From Linyphia triangularis (lineage: Eukaryota > Arthropoda > Arachnida > Araneae > Linyphiidae), in NCBI GenBank assembly GCA_963978545.1, contig OZ021732.1:19079521-19143520 (forward strand): 64,000 nt of DNA. Direction: 5' to 3'. The translations under genes and the position numbers were made by a program. Positions 10,765-23,286 of this stretch are shown here, in pieces. Under the pieces are notes generated by a model. The model saw only the letters and a list, made by a program, of their open reading frames with translations, was not told the DNA's origin and did not search any database. The number at the start of each line of letters is the position of its first letter. The stretch's first letter is position 1.

Positions 10765-12795
10765 GTCTTAGAAACTAACCCGCATCCATTCTGTCTTAAA
10801 AATCAATGCAAATTTACCTGCTGCACAAAACGCAATTAGCCATACATTCGAACTTAGCCGATGAAGTCTCACAAAGTAATTTTTACAATTCCCTATTTCA
10901 ACACACATAACAATAGAATCCTTTCAGCAATTTCGTCTCTGTTATTTTTTTTTTTTCTTTCTGAATACAATAAAGCTTATTCAGATAACAAAAATAAATT
11001 CTTTATTAATAAACTTAACTGAAAGTTTTTGGAAGTTGTATTTGATGCCATATAAATTGATTTGAAATCCAAACAAAACTTTACGCCGTTTAAGATATCC
11101 AAGAGTCATTTTATAGGTTTCACTACTTTAAAACATAAAATAATAATGTTATAGACAATTTTTCTACTGATGGTATTTCCTTACTTAATACTACTTGTTA
11201 AAAATTTAACTTCACATCAGGTTTTTTTTTTTTTTTTTTTGGATATTGTAGTAATCACCATATTTTCAAAAAAATTCTACATATTTTTGCGGAAATGATA
11301 ACTGAAGAAAACTATGAACATTAAAAGTTTAAAGTTTTTCCACCAGATGAAAATGTGCAATCTTAATGTGTTAAATAGAAGTTAAGTTAATAGAAGTTTT
11401 GACAAAAAAAAAAAAAAAAAAACTAACAATCCAATTGTGTGTTTTGAATGTTTTTAATATCATAGTTTTCATTGAAGCATTATTTCCGAAAAATTTAAAT
11501 ATACTTTCGAAGTTCAATATATGTATAGATTTTAGTAGATTATATTTTCAGGACATGGGTAATAAGTATTTAAAGTTTTAAAAAGAGTTGTTTAATCTAA
11601 AAGACTGGTCTTCTAAAAGAAATAAGGCCACTCTCATCAATTTCTTCTACAAAAGTTAGTGTCAAAATATTATACTTTTCACATGAACTAAATTTAACTA
11701 AACGCTCTTATGAAATTAATATTATAGTTAATGAAACTCAAGCTGCAACGTAAATCACGCTTGATCATGCATTAAAAGAAGACGATGAACCATAAAAAAA
11801 TCGACGATATCCTCCTATCAATAAAAACATAGTAATTCCTCAATGCAATCCATATTCAGCAATTTTATCACTACATACACTACTCAACTATTTTATCATT
11901 ACAAATAGTATTCTGCAATCCTATCATTACATATTTTCACAGTGATATTAACTTTGCAGATAGTTCTTGTATTAACGCAGTGAAGCTGATAAAAATATAC
12001 AAATATACCTTTTTAGTGTTATCATGAAAATCAAGCAGAAATGCAAACTACACATTCAAACCAGACGATGGATAAAAAAAGCCATGTTAGATAGAACAAA
12101 CCAACGGCGTCATTCTATATATTTCTATCCATAAAACAATAGAAACTTCTCCGCAATTTTATCGTTGCTGGAATTTCCATACTTTTTGTGTCACGAAGAA
12201 TTCAAGACAGAGGGTTTCTTTTTTGTGAACATCTGTTCCAGTGGTGACCTTCATGAATTTCAGATGAAAACGAAATTGTCACAAGGCGCGAAAATTCCTT
12301 TTTTTGTTTGATATAGAATTCCTTTCTCACACGCATTGCAGCAAATTTTGTTAAAACTGATATATGTAGAAATAAGTGGGATTTTGATATCATACCAAGC
12401 ATCCAAGCGTATTTTATATTTAATATTTCCTTAGAAAGGTCTCTGTTTAAGCTTTGAGCTTTTTCACTTGGACATCTCTATAACGCTTGATGTTGACTGT
12501 AGGTATACGTGTACACAGAGTTGGGATTTTGTATGTTTAACGAATATAAATTGCGGGTTTTCTTATATAGGTGGTCTGTAAATAGTTCTCTATTTAAATC
12601 GCTTTAAACGTGTAGTTATCCAAAATATTTCAAAAGATTCATATAACAAATCGTATGTATCATAAAATTCGTTACAGGTACTTAAACATTGTAAAAGTCT
12701 CTAAAAGAGTGACCATAAAGATAATTTGAAATTAATTTCTTAAATATAAATTAATATTTTGAAATTAACACAAAAATAAAATAACATAAGATTTA

Positions 12796-12801
<6 letters not shown>

Positions 12802-12837
<36 letters not shown>
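12802..12837. repeat. Poly-A tract
   Basis: An uninterrupted run of about 36 A residues. No retroposon body could be recognised upstream, so I call it simple sequence. Confidence 0.85.
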
Positions 12838-12838
<1 letters not shown>

Positions 12839-14211
12839 GTTTTTATTTTTGAAATGATACTTCAAGGTGATATTTCTAGAATCAGTAATACATATACAAT
12901 ATTGACATTTGGTCATTCACACTTTATGGAAACGATTTCATAAATTATTCTTCTCATTTGCATTTTGAGATACAAAATTGGCAACTTCAGAATAATTGTC
13001 TGCTACTGTTATCTTTTGATTTGAATGTAAAATAAAAAAATATTAGTTTTGAGAGTAGCTCTTAAAATTGATAGATGGATCGAAAGTTAGGTAACTGCGC
13101 TTTCCGAGGAAAAATATTCCTATCTATAAATTATAAGATGGTGCAAAAATTGCGGTTATTGCATTTAAAAAAAAAAAAGGTCTTTATAACATAATAAATG
13201 TGTAAGAAAAAACCTTCTAACTCAAAGTTAAAACGGTAACATGACCATGAAACGTCATCCTAAGTCTGTTCGAACACAGGTGAACATCAAGAAAATGAAG
13301 TGTCTGACACTAAAAGAAAATCCACCGATTCATGGATCATTTGCATCGAAACTAAATATATTTTTATAGTTGAGGTTTCCCATACGTTATATGTCTTGAA
13401 GAAAAACAATTAATAAAAGTTTTTTGAGGGAAAAAAAATCAAACACGGTCTGTATTGTTCTAATTCTTGCAATGAAAAACATGTTTTCATAAGTGACATC
13501 GACTTATGGAAACATTAAGCAATTTATTTGATTTTAATAAAAAAAAAAACTCTTGATTTAAATAAGAAGTTGCATACAACTAATTAAAAAATTCTATTAT
13601 CCACTTTTAAAGTCATAATATTATATATACAATTATTTAAATATATGAAGTATGTAAATGCTTTAGAACAGAGGGGAAAATTTAACGTTTCCGTTATTAT
13701 TGAATTAAAATCCACCACAATAGTATATAATGAATAAAAAAATTACTTTAATTTCAAATAAAGTTGATTTAAATAATAATATTTTAAGGTTTCGGCAGAA
13801 ATGTAAATCTCCACTGAGATATGTATATATTTTAAAAACAATATATCTTGCAACAAATTTAAACTCACATAGCTATTTAAAATTAGGAAAATAACAATTT
13901 CATGTTTCTGAAATTTAAAATAAGAAAATTTAAATTTCAATACTTATTCAGATATTTGGCTCTAAATAATTAATTACTCAATGTGGTATTTAGAAAACTA
14001 TATTTTGCATTTTTAAAATGCTTTGAAGTTATTGCTTTCAAGATTTCTTGATGGTGTTGGGATATTATTTTTCTATTTTTTGATTTACAAGTAATAGCAA
14101 ACTAACAAATCTTAGTAAAAATTCTTTCATATGATAATTTTTAAGTACTTAATTAAAATTTTATTATTTTTTTTAAATCCTATGACACATCCGTAACTCA
14201 ATTCGTAGATT

Positions 14212-14233
14212 AATTATAATTCGAATTATAATT
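14212..14233. repeat. 22-bp perfect palindrome
   Basis: The 22 bases at 14212-14233 are identical to their reverse complement and centred on TTCGAA (14220-14225). A palindrome of this length is notable even in AT-rich DNA, but no function is suggested by context. Confidence 0.7.
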
Positions 14234-15054
14234 GCAAATGAAGCACACCGCTGAACAGCAAGGGATCGACTTGGATTGGAAATATAATTTAAAAAAATTC
14301 TTTTTCATAAGTTTAATTCGGATGAGTTAATATAATAAATTAGATTTACGATTCATTATCACTGTATTCATATTTTATATATTAAATATGGAAATACATT
14401 AAAAAATCGTACCTTATTGCCAGTTTTAGTCTTCTAACATAAAATTTAATAAACTTACATAAAAATAAAATTAACTTATGTATTTATTAATTTTATTTGA
14501 GATAGTAAAAGAATGCAATGCGAATTAAACAAAGTGAATATATTCTAATTTATATTTTTGTCATAATTCATTCTATTTCGATTTGGAACAGAAAATATTT
14601 TTATCTGAGGAATTTAAATTGAAAATGTTGTTTTATGTAAAAAAACGTAAAGTATGCAACACCAAAAAAAAAATACGTTACAGCATAAGTTATTTAATTT
14701 TTAAAAATGGTATGGTAATACTTTGTGTTTCGCTTAGATTTTTCTAGAAAATAAAGTCAAAAAAAAATTAAAAAATATATATATATATAATATTTTAAAA
14801 GAAAGAAATGCTGTGTTCTTTGTTTTAAGGCGAAAACTACAACAAAGCATTCGAATTGAAATGTTCAATTTATTTTTTTATTTCCCCCGATTTATCGAAA
14901 AAAAAGAAAAAAAAAAGAAAAAACTATGTTTCACTTAAATATCTATCAGCCTTTAAAAAAAGTGCGGAAAGTGGTTCGAATAAAAAATATTGAACTTTTG
15001 AAGTCGAATTTTATGCTGATATTTGTCGGAATTATATATTTTATTAAAACTAAA

Positions 15055-15307
15055 CTCAGATGCGTAACAGCCCCGTGGAGGGGCCTATGCCTGCTGTGCC
15101 CCCTCCAGTTTACTTGACCAAGGGTGCCATACAGCTATGTTCCATTCATACGGTCATTCTAACGCGGAACCCCCAATGTTTAGTTCCCAAGCAAACTTGG
15201 TTCTCATTTAAGGGATGATAGGCTGAGTTAACCTTGCTCAATCCGGGGATCAAACGCGGCCCTGTGGTGTGGCAGCGCAAAGCGCTACCACTGAGCCACT
15301 GGGCTTT
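15055..15307 (-). mobile_element. tRNA-derived SINE, minus strand
   Basis: On the minus strand the head (15306 back to about 15240) resembles a tRNA: AGTGGCTCAGTGGTAGCGC contains a polymerase III A box and GTTTGATCCCC is a slightly mutated B box. A GC-rich body of about 180 bases follows and ends near 15055. The block is sharply GC-richer than the flanking AT-rich DNA, as expected of an inserted SINE. The acceptor stem is not intact, so it is not a functional tRNA gene. The head looks most like a Gly- or Ala-type tRNA, without certainty. Confidence 0.7.
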
Positions 15308-15473
15308 TTATATATTTTATATTATACATATTTTCAGGCTTAATTCTTTGATACCTTAATCATGTAATCATTTTGAGCTTAAAAATACTTAAATGAAATA
15401 ATATTTTATTTGTACTTTAAGATACTAGTTGCAATATTTCATTAATATAATTGGATTCTCTAACAAGTACCTT

Positions 15474-15740
15474 TACCCTCTAAGGGTCATGGGCGTATAT
15501 ATTAGTCCTTTAATCTCCAGTTTTTTCCAGCAATTTCAATTTTAAATTTATAAATAAAGTTTTAAAAAAAGTATTTTTTAATTACTTTTATTAGGATGGA
15601 AATTTAAAACCAATTTAAAACAAAATAAATAAAAAATAACTTTTAAAAGTTATATATTTGAATCAGAAATTAAATTTAAAAGTTATTGCTGGGAAAACAA
15701 TTGTATAAAATCGCTCATTCCGTGGACATTCAGAGGGTAT
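15474..15740. mobile_element. MITE-like element with ACCCTCT/AGAGGGT ends
   Basis: The segment starts TACCCTCTAAGGGTCATGGG and ends with an imperfect inverted match reading CCGTGGACATTCAGAGGGTA. The inverted similarity extends inwards for about 80 bases and includes the blocks CCAGCAATTTCAATTTTAAA and TTTAAAAGTTATTGCTGGG. The element is about 267 bp and has no coding frame. Target duplications are not clear, so the superfamily is unassigned. Confidence 0.6.
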
Positions 15741-16518
15741 TTCTTTCAAGTTATTAGAATTTACATATTAAAAAGGATATCATCTTCTTCTTGACCTTTT
15801 TTTTCCATATGCATGAGCAACTTTTATGTTGAGATGCTAAATTTCAAAATGATGTATCTGATACAATGATACAAGGGAATAATAGATAAATATATAATTA
15901 ATGAAAAGCTAAAAACCTATTCTAGAACAAAATATAAACAATAGAGAAGAAATGAAACCGACATTTACTTAAAATTTGTTTTTAAAAATGAATTAAATAT
16001 AAACATTTCTAAAACGTAATATAATATTCTATTCCCAATCTTAACTCGTATCCCGAATTTGCCCATAAAGCTGAAAATAAGCAAAATAAAAATAACTAAA
16101 TTCTTTCAAAGTCATATTTTATCCTTAAAGCATGTAAAATTATTAATCTTCTCACAATTATACAGTAGAAGGCAGCATATTATTTATTTATCACAAACTA
16201 CTGAAGTTAATACATGCTTTTCAAACAAATTAGTAGACGATGCAATAAATAATGAGGAGAGAAAATCGTACTTCTCCATTACAGTGGCTTCAGCATTAAT
16301 GGCTTTTTATCGTCTCGTAAAATTTTCTAGTAGAATAATTTTTTTGCAAATTGTCTTATCTGTTACTTCTTGTATCTACAGTTCATTAAAGTCCCAATTA
16401 TATTTTACTACAGCATAAAAGAGTGTTTATTTATTGCTTAATTTTTAACAAGGGCATGGATTTTGGTTTGTTTCGTGATATAGCTGACTTCCTTATAGAA
16501 GGATTTTAGCTTTTTTGG

Positions 16519-16685
16519 TTGATTTCCGGGTAAATATAATGAAATTAATGTATACTTTTAATTTTTGGATGAATGTAAATTAAATATATTTTTATTTTCA
16601 GGAATATGTAATGCAGATATATTTCTGATTTTCGGATAAATGCAATGCAAATATATTTTTAATTTTCAGAAAAATATAAGGCAAT
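16519..16685. repeat. Degenerate tandem repeat, unit of about 35 bp
   Basis: Four to five diverged units share a core like TTTTCGGATAAATGCAATGC followed by AAATATATTTTTAA. The copies differ by several substitutions each, which suggests an old minisatellite. Confidence 0.5.
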
Positions 16686-17030
16686 AGAATTTATTAGTCG
16701 CATTTGTTTTACATATAAAAGATATAAATAAGCTCATATAAAATATTAAATTGTAAATATTAAATTACTATTATTATATTAATAATAAATAAAATAAATG
16801 TTTTTGTATTATAGAAATTTTTGAAGAATGGACCCCCCCCCCCCAAAAAAAAAAAGTTGTTAACGTAGAACTTATACGCAGCTTAAAGTTAATTTCTCAA
16901 TATTTTGATAGAATAAGTATTTAAATGTCTATCGATAAAATATTCTAAATTTAATGAATTAAGGACATCAAAATGTAGGATAACATTTTGCCATGTTTTA
17001 ACAATCATAAATCAAAACATGATGTGTATA

Positions 17031-17033
<3 letters not shown>

Positions 17034-17065
<32 letters not shown>
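17034..17065. repeat. (TA)n microsatellite
   Basis: An uninterrupted TA dinucleotide run of about 30 bases. Confidence 0.9.
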
Positions 17066-17069
<4 letters not shown>

Positions 17070-17879
17070 TTGCATTTTTGGAACATACTTTCATCGACCA
17101 AAAGACTATATATAACAAAATAAAAGCAAACACAAATAAACATAATTAAATAATATTAAGGATGATAAGATATGCAATAGTCTTTTTTCTTTTACAAATC
17201 AGTAACTTCAGCAATCTTGAGTAGAATTATAAGGATATTTTCAAACAGTTTTTTTATTCCAATCTTAAAATGGCTACTTCTCCAATAGTGTGTTATTTGC
17301 ACCAGAAATGTTATTTAGTGTTCAAGAAAAGGTACAAAAGTTATTGAATTGTAATGAAAAAAAAAATCACAATATTATTTTTAATACTTTTTAAAGCACA
17401 TTCTCTGTACTTTTAGAATTTAAATGTTTAATTTTTATTAAAAATAATAATGCAAAGTATACATTAATTATACATTATACTTCGATCATCATTTGTGAAA
17501 AGAGTCAATGGATGACAATGGCATTTCAGTAATAAATTATTGGTTTTCTTAAGGAGAGTCGGAGTTTAAGAACGATATAAAAAAAATCGATTTTGAGATT
17601 AATATTGCAATAGAATATCGCAGTTATAAATAATACATTAGTAATGCATTTTGTCACTTAATTAAATAACCTGATGATGGTTGAAAAAATAAAATGTCTA
17701 GTCAATGAAATACATAATGTGATGCCTGCCTTTTATATTTAATATGTTTTTCGCAAGTATATTGTTAAACACTAATTTATTCATTATAAAACAGAGCAAG
17801 ATCAACGTATACCACGAAATAAATGGTAATAATTTTGTACGTTTTTAAATGTGGGTTGAAAAAATATCAGACACAATGC

Positions 17880-18500
17880 TTAAAGAGAATGCGCGTTCCT
17901 TTCTAAATAAAATTGATTCCCACTTTTCAAACTAGCATTTGTACCCTGCATAAGATTAAAACCACAAACCGATACACTAAACACCCCGCTAACTTCTTGG
18001 AACCCCTCCAAAAACCGTATACCACCAGAGACCAATTTCCCTCGTAGTCCGATTATAACGCACCGGGATATCCAGAGGTGCTCCCCATGAAAATAACAGC
18101 CAAACAAACACCTTCCGGCACTAGCAGGGCATTTTTTCTTATGTGAGTCGTCCGGACTTGTATTTATGCGATACCGTTGGGACCGGGTCTATGGCTTGTT
18201 AGTCGAAACCGGACAGTGTGAGTTATTATTGTTGTTGGTAGTTTTGCTGTGTTGAAGGTCTTGCCGGAGGATTGTCCGGCAATGGTTTGTCAGCTGTGCC
18301 GGACTCTGATGTGTTGACTCGTTAAGGGGGCGTTTGGTCTTGGGGTCCTATTATTTATTTTTTGATTGAGCTTTTTTCTGTGTTGTCCTCTCTCTCTCTA
18401 AGGGCTGGTAATGGCTGAAGAGGAAATGTGATTGTGTATGGATGTGTAGATATATTATTTTCAGTGTTGTTGTGTATTATGGTGAATTCAAATTATAGTA
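17880..18500. promoter_or_regulatory. GC-richer island with A+C to G+T strand switch
   Basis: By hand count the plus strand is 41/60 A+C in each of 17941-18000, 18001-18060 and 18061-18120, then 40/60, 42/60 and 44/60 G+T in 18181-18240, 18241-18300 and 18301-18360. The switch is near 18125. The centre has repeated CCGGA/TCCGG motifs, including an inverted pair TTGCCGGA...TCCGGCAA at about 18262-18283. No coding frame explains the composition. Divergent transcription from a bidirectional promoter or enhancer, or an origin of replication, is known to leave this asymmetry; either role here is inferred. Confidence 0.4.
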
Positions 18501-19793
18501 GTATCTGAGAATGCAAGATTAGGAATGCTGTTTTATTTAGTGCAAACATTTACAAAATGTTTAGTAAGTGGTTTACTTAAGTTACATAAAATAGAGATAT
18601 GTAATGTGAGTGAATGTGCAATAAATATTGCTTGAATAAAAATTACTGAATACTAAAAATATCTGTAGTCGGAACACGCGTTCCGCTTTTTAAGCATATT
18701 ATTATTTGATAAAAAATGTGTATTGTATTAAGTTTTACGTATACCCAAGAGCATTTTTTTTAAATTCTGAGTTTAAAAATCCAATTCTTTTTTATATATA
18801 AGTTATAGAGCATATGATTAAAATCATTTCATAAAAAAAAATCAAATTTTGGCAATTGGTTAATTTGTTAATCAAGCTTTAATTAAATAATTAATACTTT
18901 TTTCAAACAATGAGATATCAAATTCCAATTTACTTAGAAATGCAATTCCTCTTGGAAATCATTCGAAATATTATTCTTAATGTTTTGAGACTCAATTAAG
19001 TTTCTTACATAAAATAGTTATTTTTACAATTTATTTTATGTCAAAACAGGAAAAAGTTAATATTTTCAATGAACCCTAAGTTTTAAAAATCAATAAAATA
19101 TCAACATCTAGAATATTATGTAGGTTACTATGATATAAAAATTATAATTGAACATTTTGTTGTTGAATTATCATTGTTTGAATAAAGCGAGACATAATCA
19201 AATTACAGTTCGTCAGAAAATAAGCTTACAGTTTTAGAACCGTAGTACCTACCTATAATTGATTGTAATTTAAAAAATATTAAGGATGTTTTCAAAAGTT
19301 TAGTATTGTTTGAAAGCTAAAGTATCAGAAAATTTTATGATATACTAACAAAAAAATGAATATTAGGATCGATTTTCGTGAATTGGAGTGTATACGTACA
19401 CCTTAATTTCTTTTTCTTTTGGATAAAGGAAAGAATAGGGTTATGTTTAAGATTTTTTTTTTTTTTTTAATTTTATAAATAGTGGTTTTAAATCTGTTGT
19501 TGTAGGAAATATGGCAATATTTTCTCATAAATCTCAGGAACAAATTAAAATGTTAACCAATATCTTCATGTATGTAATTTTGTGCAGTGAGCAGTGAAAT
19601 AATTTCCTAAGTAGGTTTCTGGTATAAGCACTTTTGATGCAGAGTAAATTATAATAGCAAACAATATAAAACAGTCATTATTTAAAGAAAATCAATGAAA
19701 CAAGTTTATTTCACCCACTTTTAATTAAATAAAAAAGTAAAAAGTTCACTCACATTGCTATTGACCAATCATAACGCACCAATCATAACGTCT

Positions 19794-19794
<1 letters not shown>

Positions 19795-19828
<34 letters not shown>
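19795..19828. repeat. Poly-T tract
   Basis: A run of 34 T residues. It follows a short duplication of the phrase CCAATCATAACG. It could be the tail of a minus-strand retroposon, but no body was recognised. Confidence 0.8.
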
Positions 19829-19832
<4 letters not shown>

Positions 19833-21422
19833 TTTGTGTTGTTTCATTGTATCTCACTAAGAAATGTTTCAAGGTGTCCCACAAACCACATTTATTTTGC
19901 TAGTTCTACAGTGTGATGAAAATTTATAGAAAAGAGCTCACATGCAATTTGTGAACTTGTAGATGAAGATAAAGTGTTTAATGAATCTACTACAAATATC
20001 AACAAATGATAACAGTTTTTACTTACTTTGAAAATCACAATTTCCTTTATAGATTTCCAAGAAGAATTAATATTTATTCCAAACCATATCAGCATTTGAG
20101 GAGGTCAATTGCAGTGAAATTTCATTTTAAAAAAATGAACCTTTTCATTGACAAAAAAGTGTTTTATTTTGGTCTAAGTTTCATTGTACCCCAGTCTCTT
20201 CTAAAACACAAGTACAGATTACAAAAAATAACTAAAATAAGGGTAGACGGATTCTGTGAGTTTTATGGCAATACTTCTTAAACATTGGTTACACAACTTT
20301 TTGTACATGTCATTTAAGGAAAAAGGTGAAATGAAAAATAAACGTGTTCCTAGGGTCAAATTTCATTGATGCAAAAAAAAGCTTGCACTCTAGCTTTAAA
20401 ATTAAACAAGATATAGCATCATACTAAAAAACCTGTAATACATTAATTTAAAAAAAATAAATTATATGATAAGAGAGATAAAGCACCACAACTATATTAA
20501 TAACGTATATGTTTAAATGAAAAGTTTTAGCTAGAAAATATATTTAGGAACACAGTATTTTATTTAATAAAACAACTAAATTAAATGTATTAAAAAATAT
20601 TATAATAGAATGCAAATTACAACGTTTCTACTAGAGCATTATTATATATTTCTAAATAAAGACTCGACTAACTTAAATTTAAAACTGCTATAAACCAATT
20701 AATTTTAATGAACTAGTATTGTTTGTTTAATTAAAGTGATTGATTCCGTAATAAGAAGATTTATACAAGAGCTATATGCAAATAACTCCGTAACTTTTAA
20801 ATAAATTTTGGAACCTTTTTACCTTTAATAGAAACCCTCCTCCCTTCAAGAAATAAATGCTTGACTATTTAACAAAATGCTGCAAACAATATCTAATTGA
20901 AAAGTTTAAAAAATGACAACATGTTAATACAATGCTGCATGCTACTATCTACCAAGGTCATTTTTGGAATTGGAAAACTGATTATTTTCCTTGCACGTTA
21001 GTTAACTACTAAACCTTAAAAAAATTATTTAATTAAAGTATTAGCATTATGGCTGCAGAATTTAAAGTTTTCAATCAATGTTGAACAGTTTAAAGTTTGA
21101 ATACTATTTATGTTTAAAGTTTCAGGTTTCATCAAATGGTAAAAGTTTCGGTAGTAGATAATTACATCAAATAGTAGTTAATTTTTATATCCTAATACAC
21201 AGTATGTGGTCATTCTATCGAAACTAATTCATTGATTTTATTTAAATTTCGAGCTAATTTTGACTAAATCTATTTATTATCAGTTTTTGTTTTTATATTA
21301 TATTTCATGATATTATTTTTTTTTTATGAAAATACTATAAATTTTAACTGTATTTACAACACTGATTCAGTGTTTCTCAGCAATTAACATGCTAACAGTA
21401 TATTATTTCTATTTTTTTCTGA

Positions 21423-21464
21423 TGTGGTTTATTTTTAACGTAATAAAGTTAAAAATAAACCACA
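21423..21464. repeat. Perfect 17-bp-arm hairpin
   Basis: TGTGGTTTATTTTTAAC (21423-21439) is followed by an 8-base loop and its exact reverse complement (21448-21464). A short direct repeat, CCATTAAAAATAGAA, lies just downstream at two places (about 21473 and 21498). It could be a cruciform-prone site or a remnant of transposon ends. It is too short for a typical miRNA precursor. Confidence 0.75.
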
Positions 21465-22420
21465 GCAGATATTCCATTAAAAATAGAATATTTTTACCAT
21501 TAAAAATAGAACTTCTAAATTTAAATATGTTTCAAATTAATTGAAATATTTTTGTTCTGTTAAATGTCAGTTAACGTTTCGAATATAATTTACCTTATTA
21601 TTTTGTATGAGAAAGGCGTTTTAATCTAAAATTCCCATTTGAATAACACATTCTGAAGGATGAAATCTTGCATGTTTAAAATTTCACGAGCAGTCTGAGC
21701 ATTAAGACATTTTACTCCGCAGCCGCGTGATTCATAATACATCAGCACACTCACTGGTACTGAGGATTTCAGTTTCTGATTTAATGTCTTTATTAACAAT
21801 GAATCAAAATTAACGAGAACCTCTTTCATTAAAGCAAGATATGTATCGCAACAACTGGGATATTAACAGTCAACTTCAGTTGGTCTGAAATGTTAGTTTA
21901 GTAATCGACCATTCACTAAGCCATTCCTGATATAGGTATAGTTAATCTTGATGTTAAATATTTATCATCTGATGACATACCTTAGTATGAGAGATTATTT
22001 CCGGTAAGCGGATATTATTCGGATGGGTACATGACTATTGCGTTCTCAGATGTCCATGATAAATAAATGTAGATACTCAGATAAATTATTCAAATTTAAT
22101 ATGTAGTTATGGATATTCTGTAAGGTGTCCTGCACCTGGCACGTTTTAATTTTATCAAAAAGTCAGATAGTTCAAAAGTTTCTGACACATATTCATTTAA
22201 ATATTATAGGATATTCTAATCAACTTTGTGGACAGTTAGTTTTATGTTAACAATGATGGCCTTCAGGGTTTGTGGAAATAGTAAAAAATTAACTCATAAA
22301 AGCAAATTTTTTACTAAAACTTTTTTTGCCAACTTTTATATGCAAAAATAAACATATGTAATTGATTTTGATCTCAGATCGAGTTATCGCAGTATTTAAC
22401 ATCTACGAATAAAACAACGA

Positions 22421-22452
22421 TTTCGCGCCATCGACTTCCATTGTTATCGATA
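22421..22452. promoter_or_regulatory. Adjacent E2F-like and DRE-like motifs
   Basis: TTTCGCGCC at 22421-22429 matches the E2F consensus, and TATCGATA at 22445-22452 is the DREF site known from Drosophila replication-gene promoters. The two lie 15 bases apart inside a locally GC-richer patch. No gene start is evident next to them, so a role is speculative. Confidence 0.25.
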
Positions 22453-23091
22453 ACGAGTCAATCTGCTAAGTTACAGTTTGATTAGAAGACAACAAATGGT
22501 TACCTACCCTACGTAGATTTTTCCCTCCATTAATACGCACTATTAATATAAACATATTTAAAAAGGGAGACTCGTGGATAGTTTTATGTGTAAGATGATT
22601 ACAAGTACCGAGATGATTTTGAGGCACTTGGTATCTCACTACGTAACAAACAATGCACTTTCTTTAATTACATGAAAACTATTCCAAAATTTAAAAAAAA
22701 AGATACTCCAACAATTGCATAGAACAGTTATATTAAATTGTTCAGATGTAAAGATGTCTAGAGATTTTTCTAATTCATCAAGCATACAAGAGGTTGTAAG
22801 AATTGATACTCAGCGTGGATGGGATTGCTCTGAAGTCTTTTTTTGAAACGAGTAAACACGGTAGTGATCGTGCCGCTAGTCTTGTGTCATTCGTTGTTGG
22901 ACATACCGGTGGAAGCTTTCTGGCTTTCCTCTTATTTCGAGAATGAAATTTAATCATTACATTAATTCCAGAATCAGTATCCTCTCCAATCAGTATCCCG
23001 TAGGTTACCGTTTACACTTCTCATACAGATATTTATCCAGTGACGTGCAGTATCCCCTGTAGTACAAGAACTATGGACAATATCGATGTCG

Positions 23092-23286
23092 ACCGTTGTA
23101 AACCAGCCATTGTTACGGATCGTAACCAATATTGCCTATTGCTGGACAAAATATACTGGAAGTTTTCAAATGTTGATGCGCAGTTTTAAAATCGGAATAC
23201 TTTTTATAAAAAATATATAATTTACGATGTTTTTGGCATGTTTATTTTAAATGAAATCGTGTATTTTGGAACGATGCTCAAGTTTC
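23092..23286 (+). repeat. Copy 1 of an unnamed dispersed repeat
   Basis: This segment resembles 52283-52460 in the same orientation. Shared stretches include CGTTGTAAAC, a GCTGRACAAAATRTACTG block, AGTTTTNNAAATGT, CAGTTTTAWAATYG and AATCGTGTATTTTG. Similarity is about 75 percent by eye, with indels in the middle. No coding frame or terminal structure is clear, so the family is unassigned. Confidence 0.5.

Larger units (their letters stand above)
10765..15052. other. AT-rich DNA, no gene; diffuse repeats
   Basis: No supported coding region or RNA gene. Contents: poly-T at about 11221-11240, poly-A at about 11402-11420 and 12802-12837, a 22-base perfect palindrome at 14212-14233, and three loosely similar segments at about 10790-10950, 11740-11960 and 12030-12170 (see findings). 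The minus-strand frame at 12202-12402 has no recognisable domain. Confidence 0.5.
15741..17879. other. AT-rich DNA with simple repeats, no gene
   Basis: No supported gene. The 119-codon plus-strand frame at 16059-16418 has no recognisable domain and is compatible with chance. A degenerate tandem repeat (16519-16685), a run of C at about 16834-16842 and a (TA)n microsatellite at about 17034-17065 are present. Confidence 0.55.
18501..23090. other. AT-rich DNA, no gene seen
   Basis: No supported gene. It contains a poly-T run (19795-19828), a perfect 17-bp-arm hairpin (21423-21464) and a short segment near 22400 with E2F-like and DRE-like sites (listed separately). The plus-strand frame at 20006-20281 and the minus-strand frame at 21626-21829 have no recognisable domain. 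Confidence 0.5.

Noticed and set aside
16059..16418. 119-codon plus-strand frame
   Set aside because: AT-rich, no domain, no splice context; one such frame is expected by chance in 64 kb of this composition.
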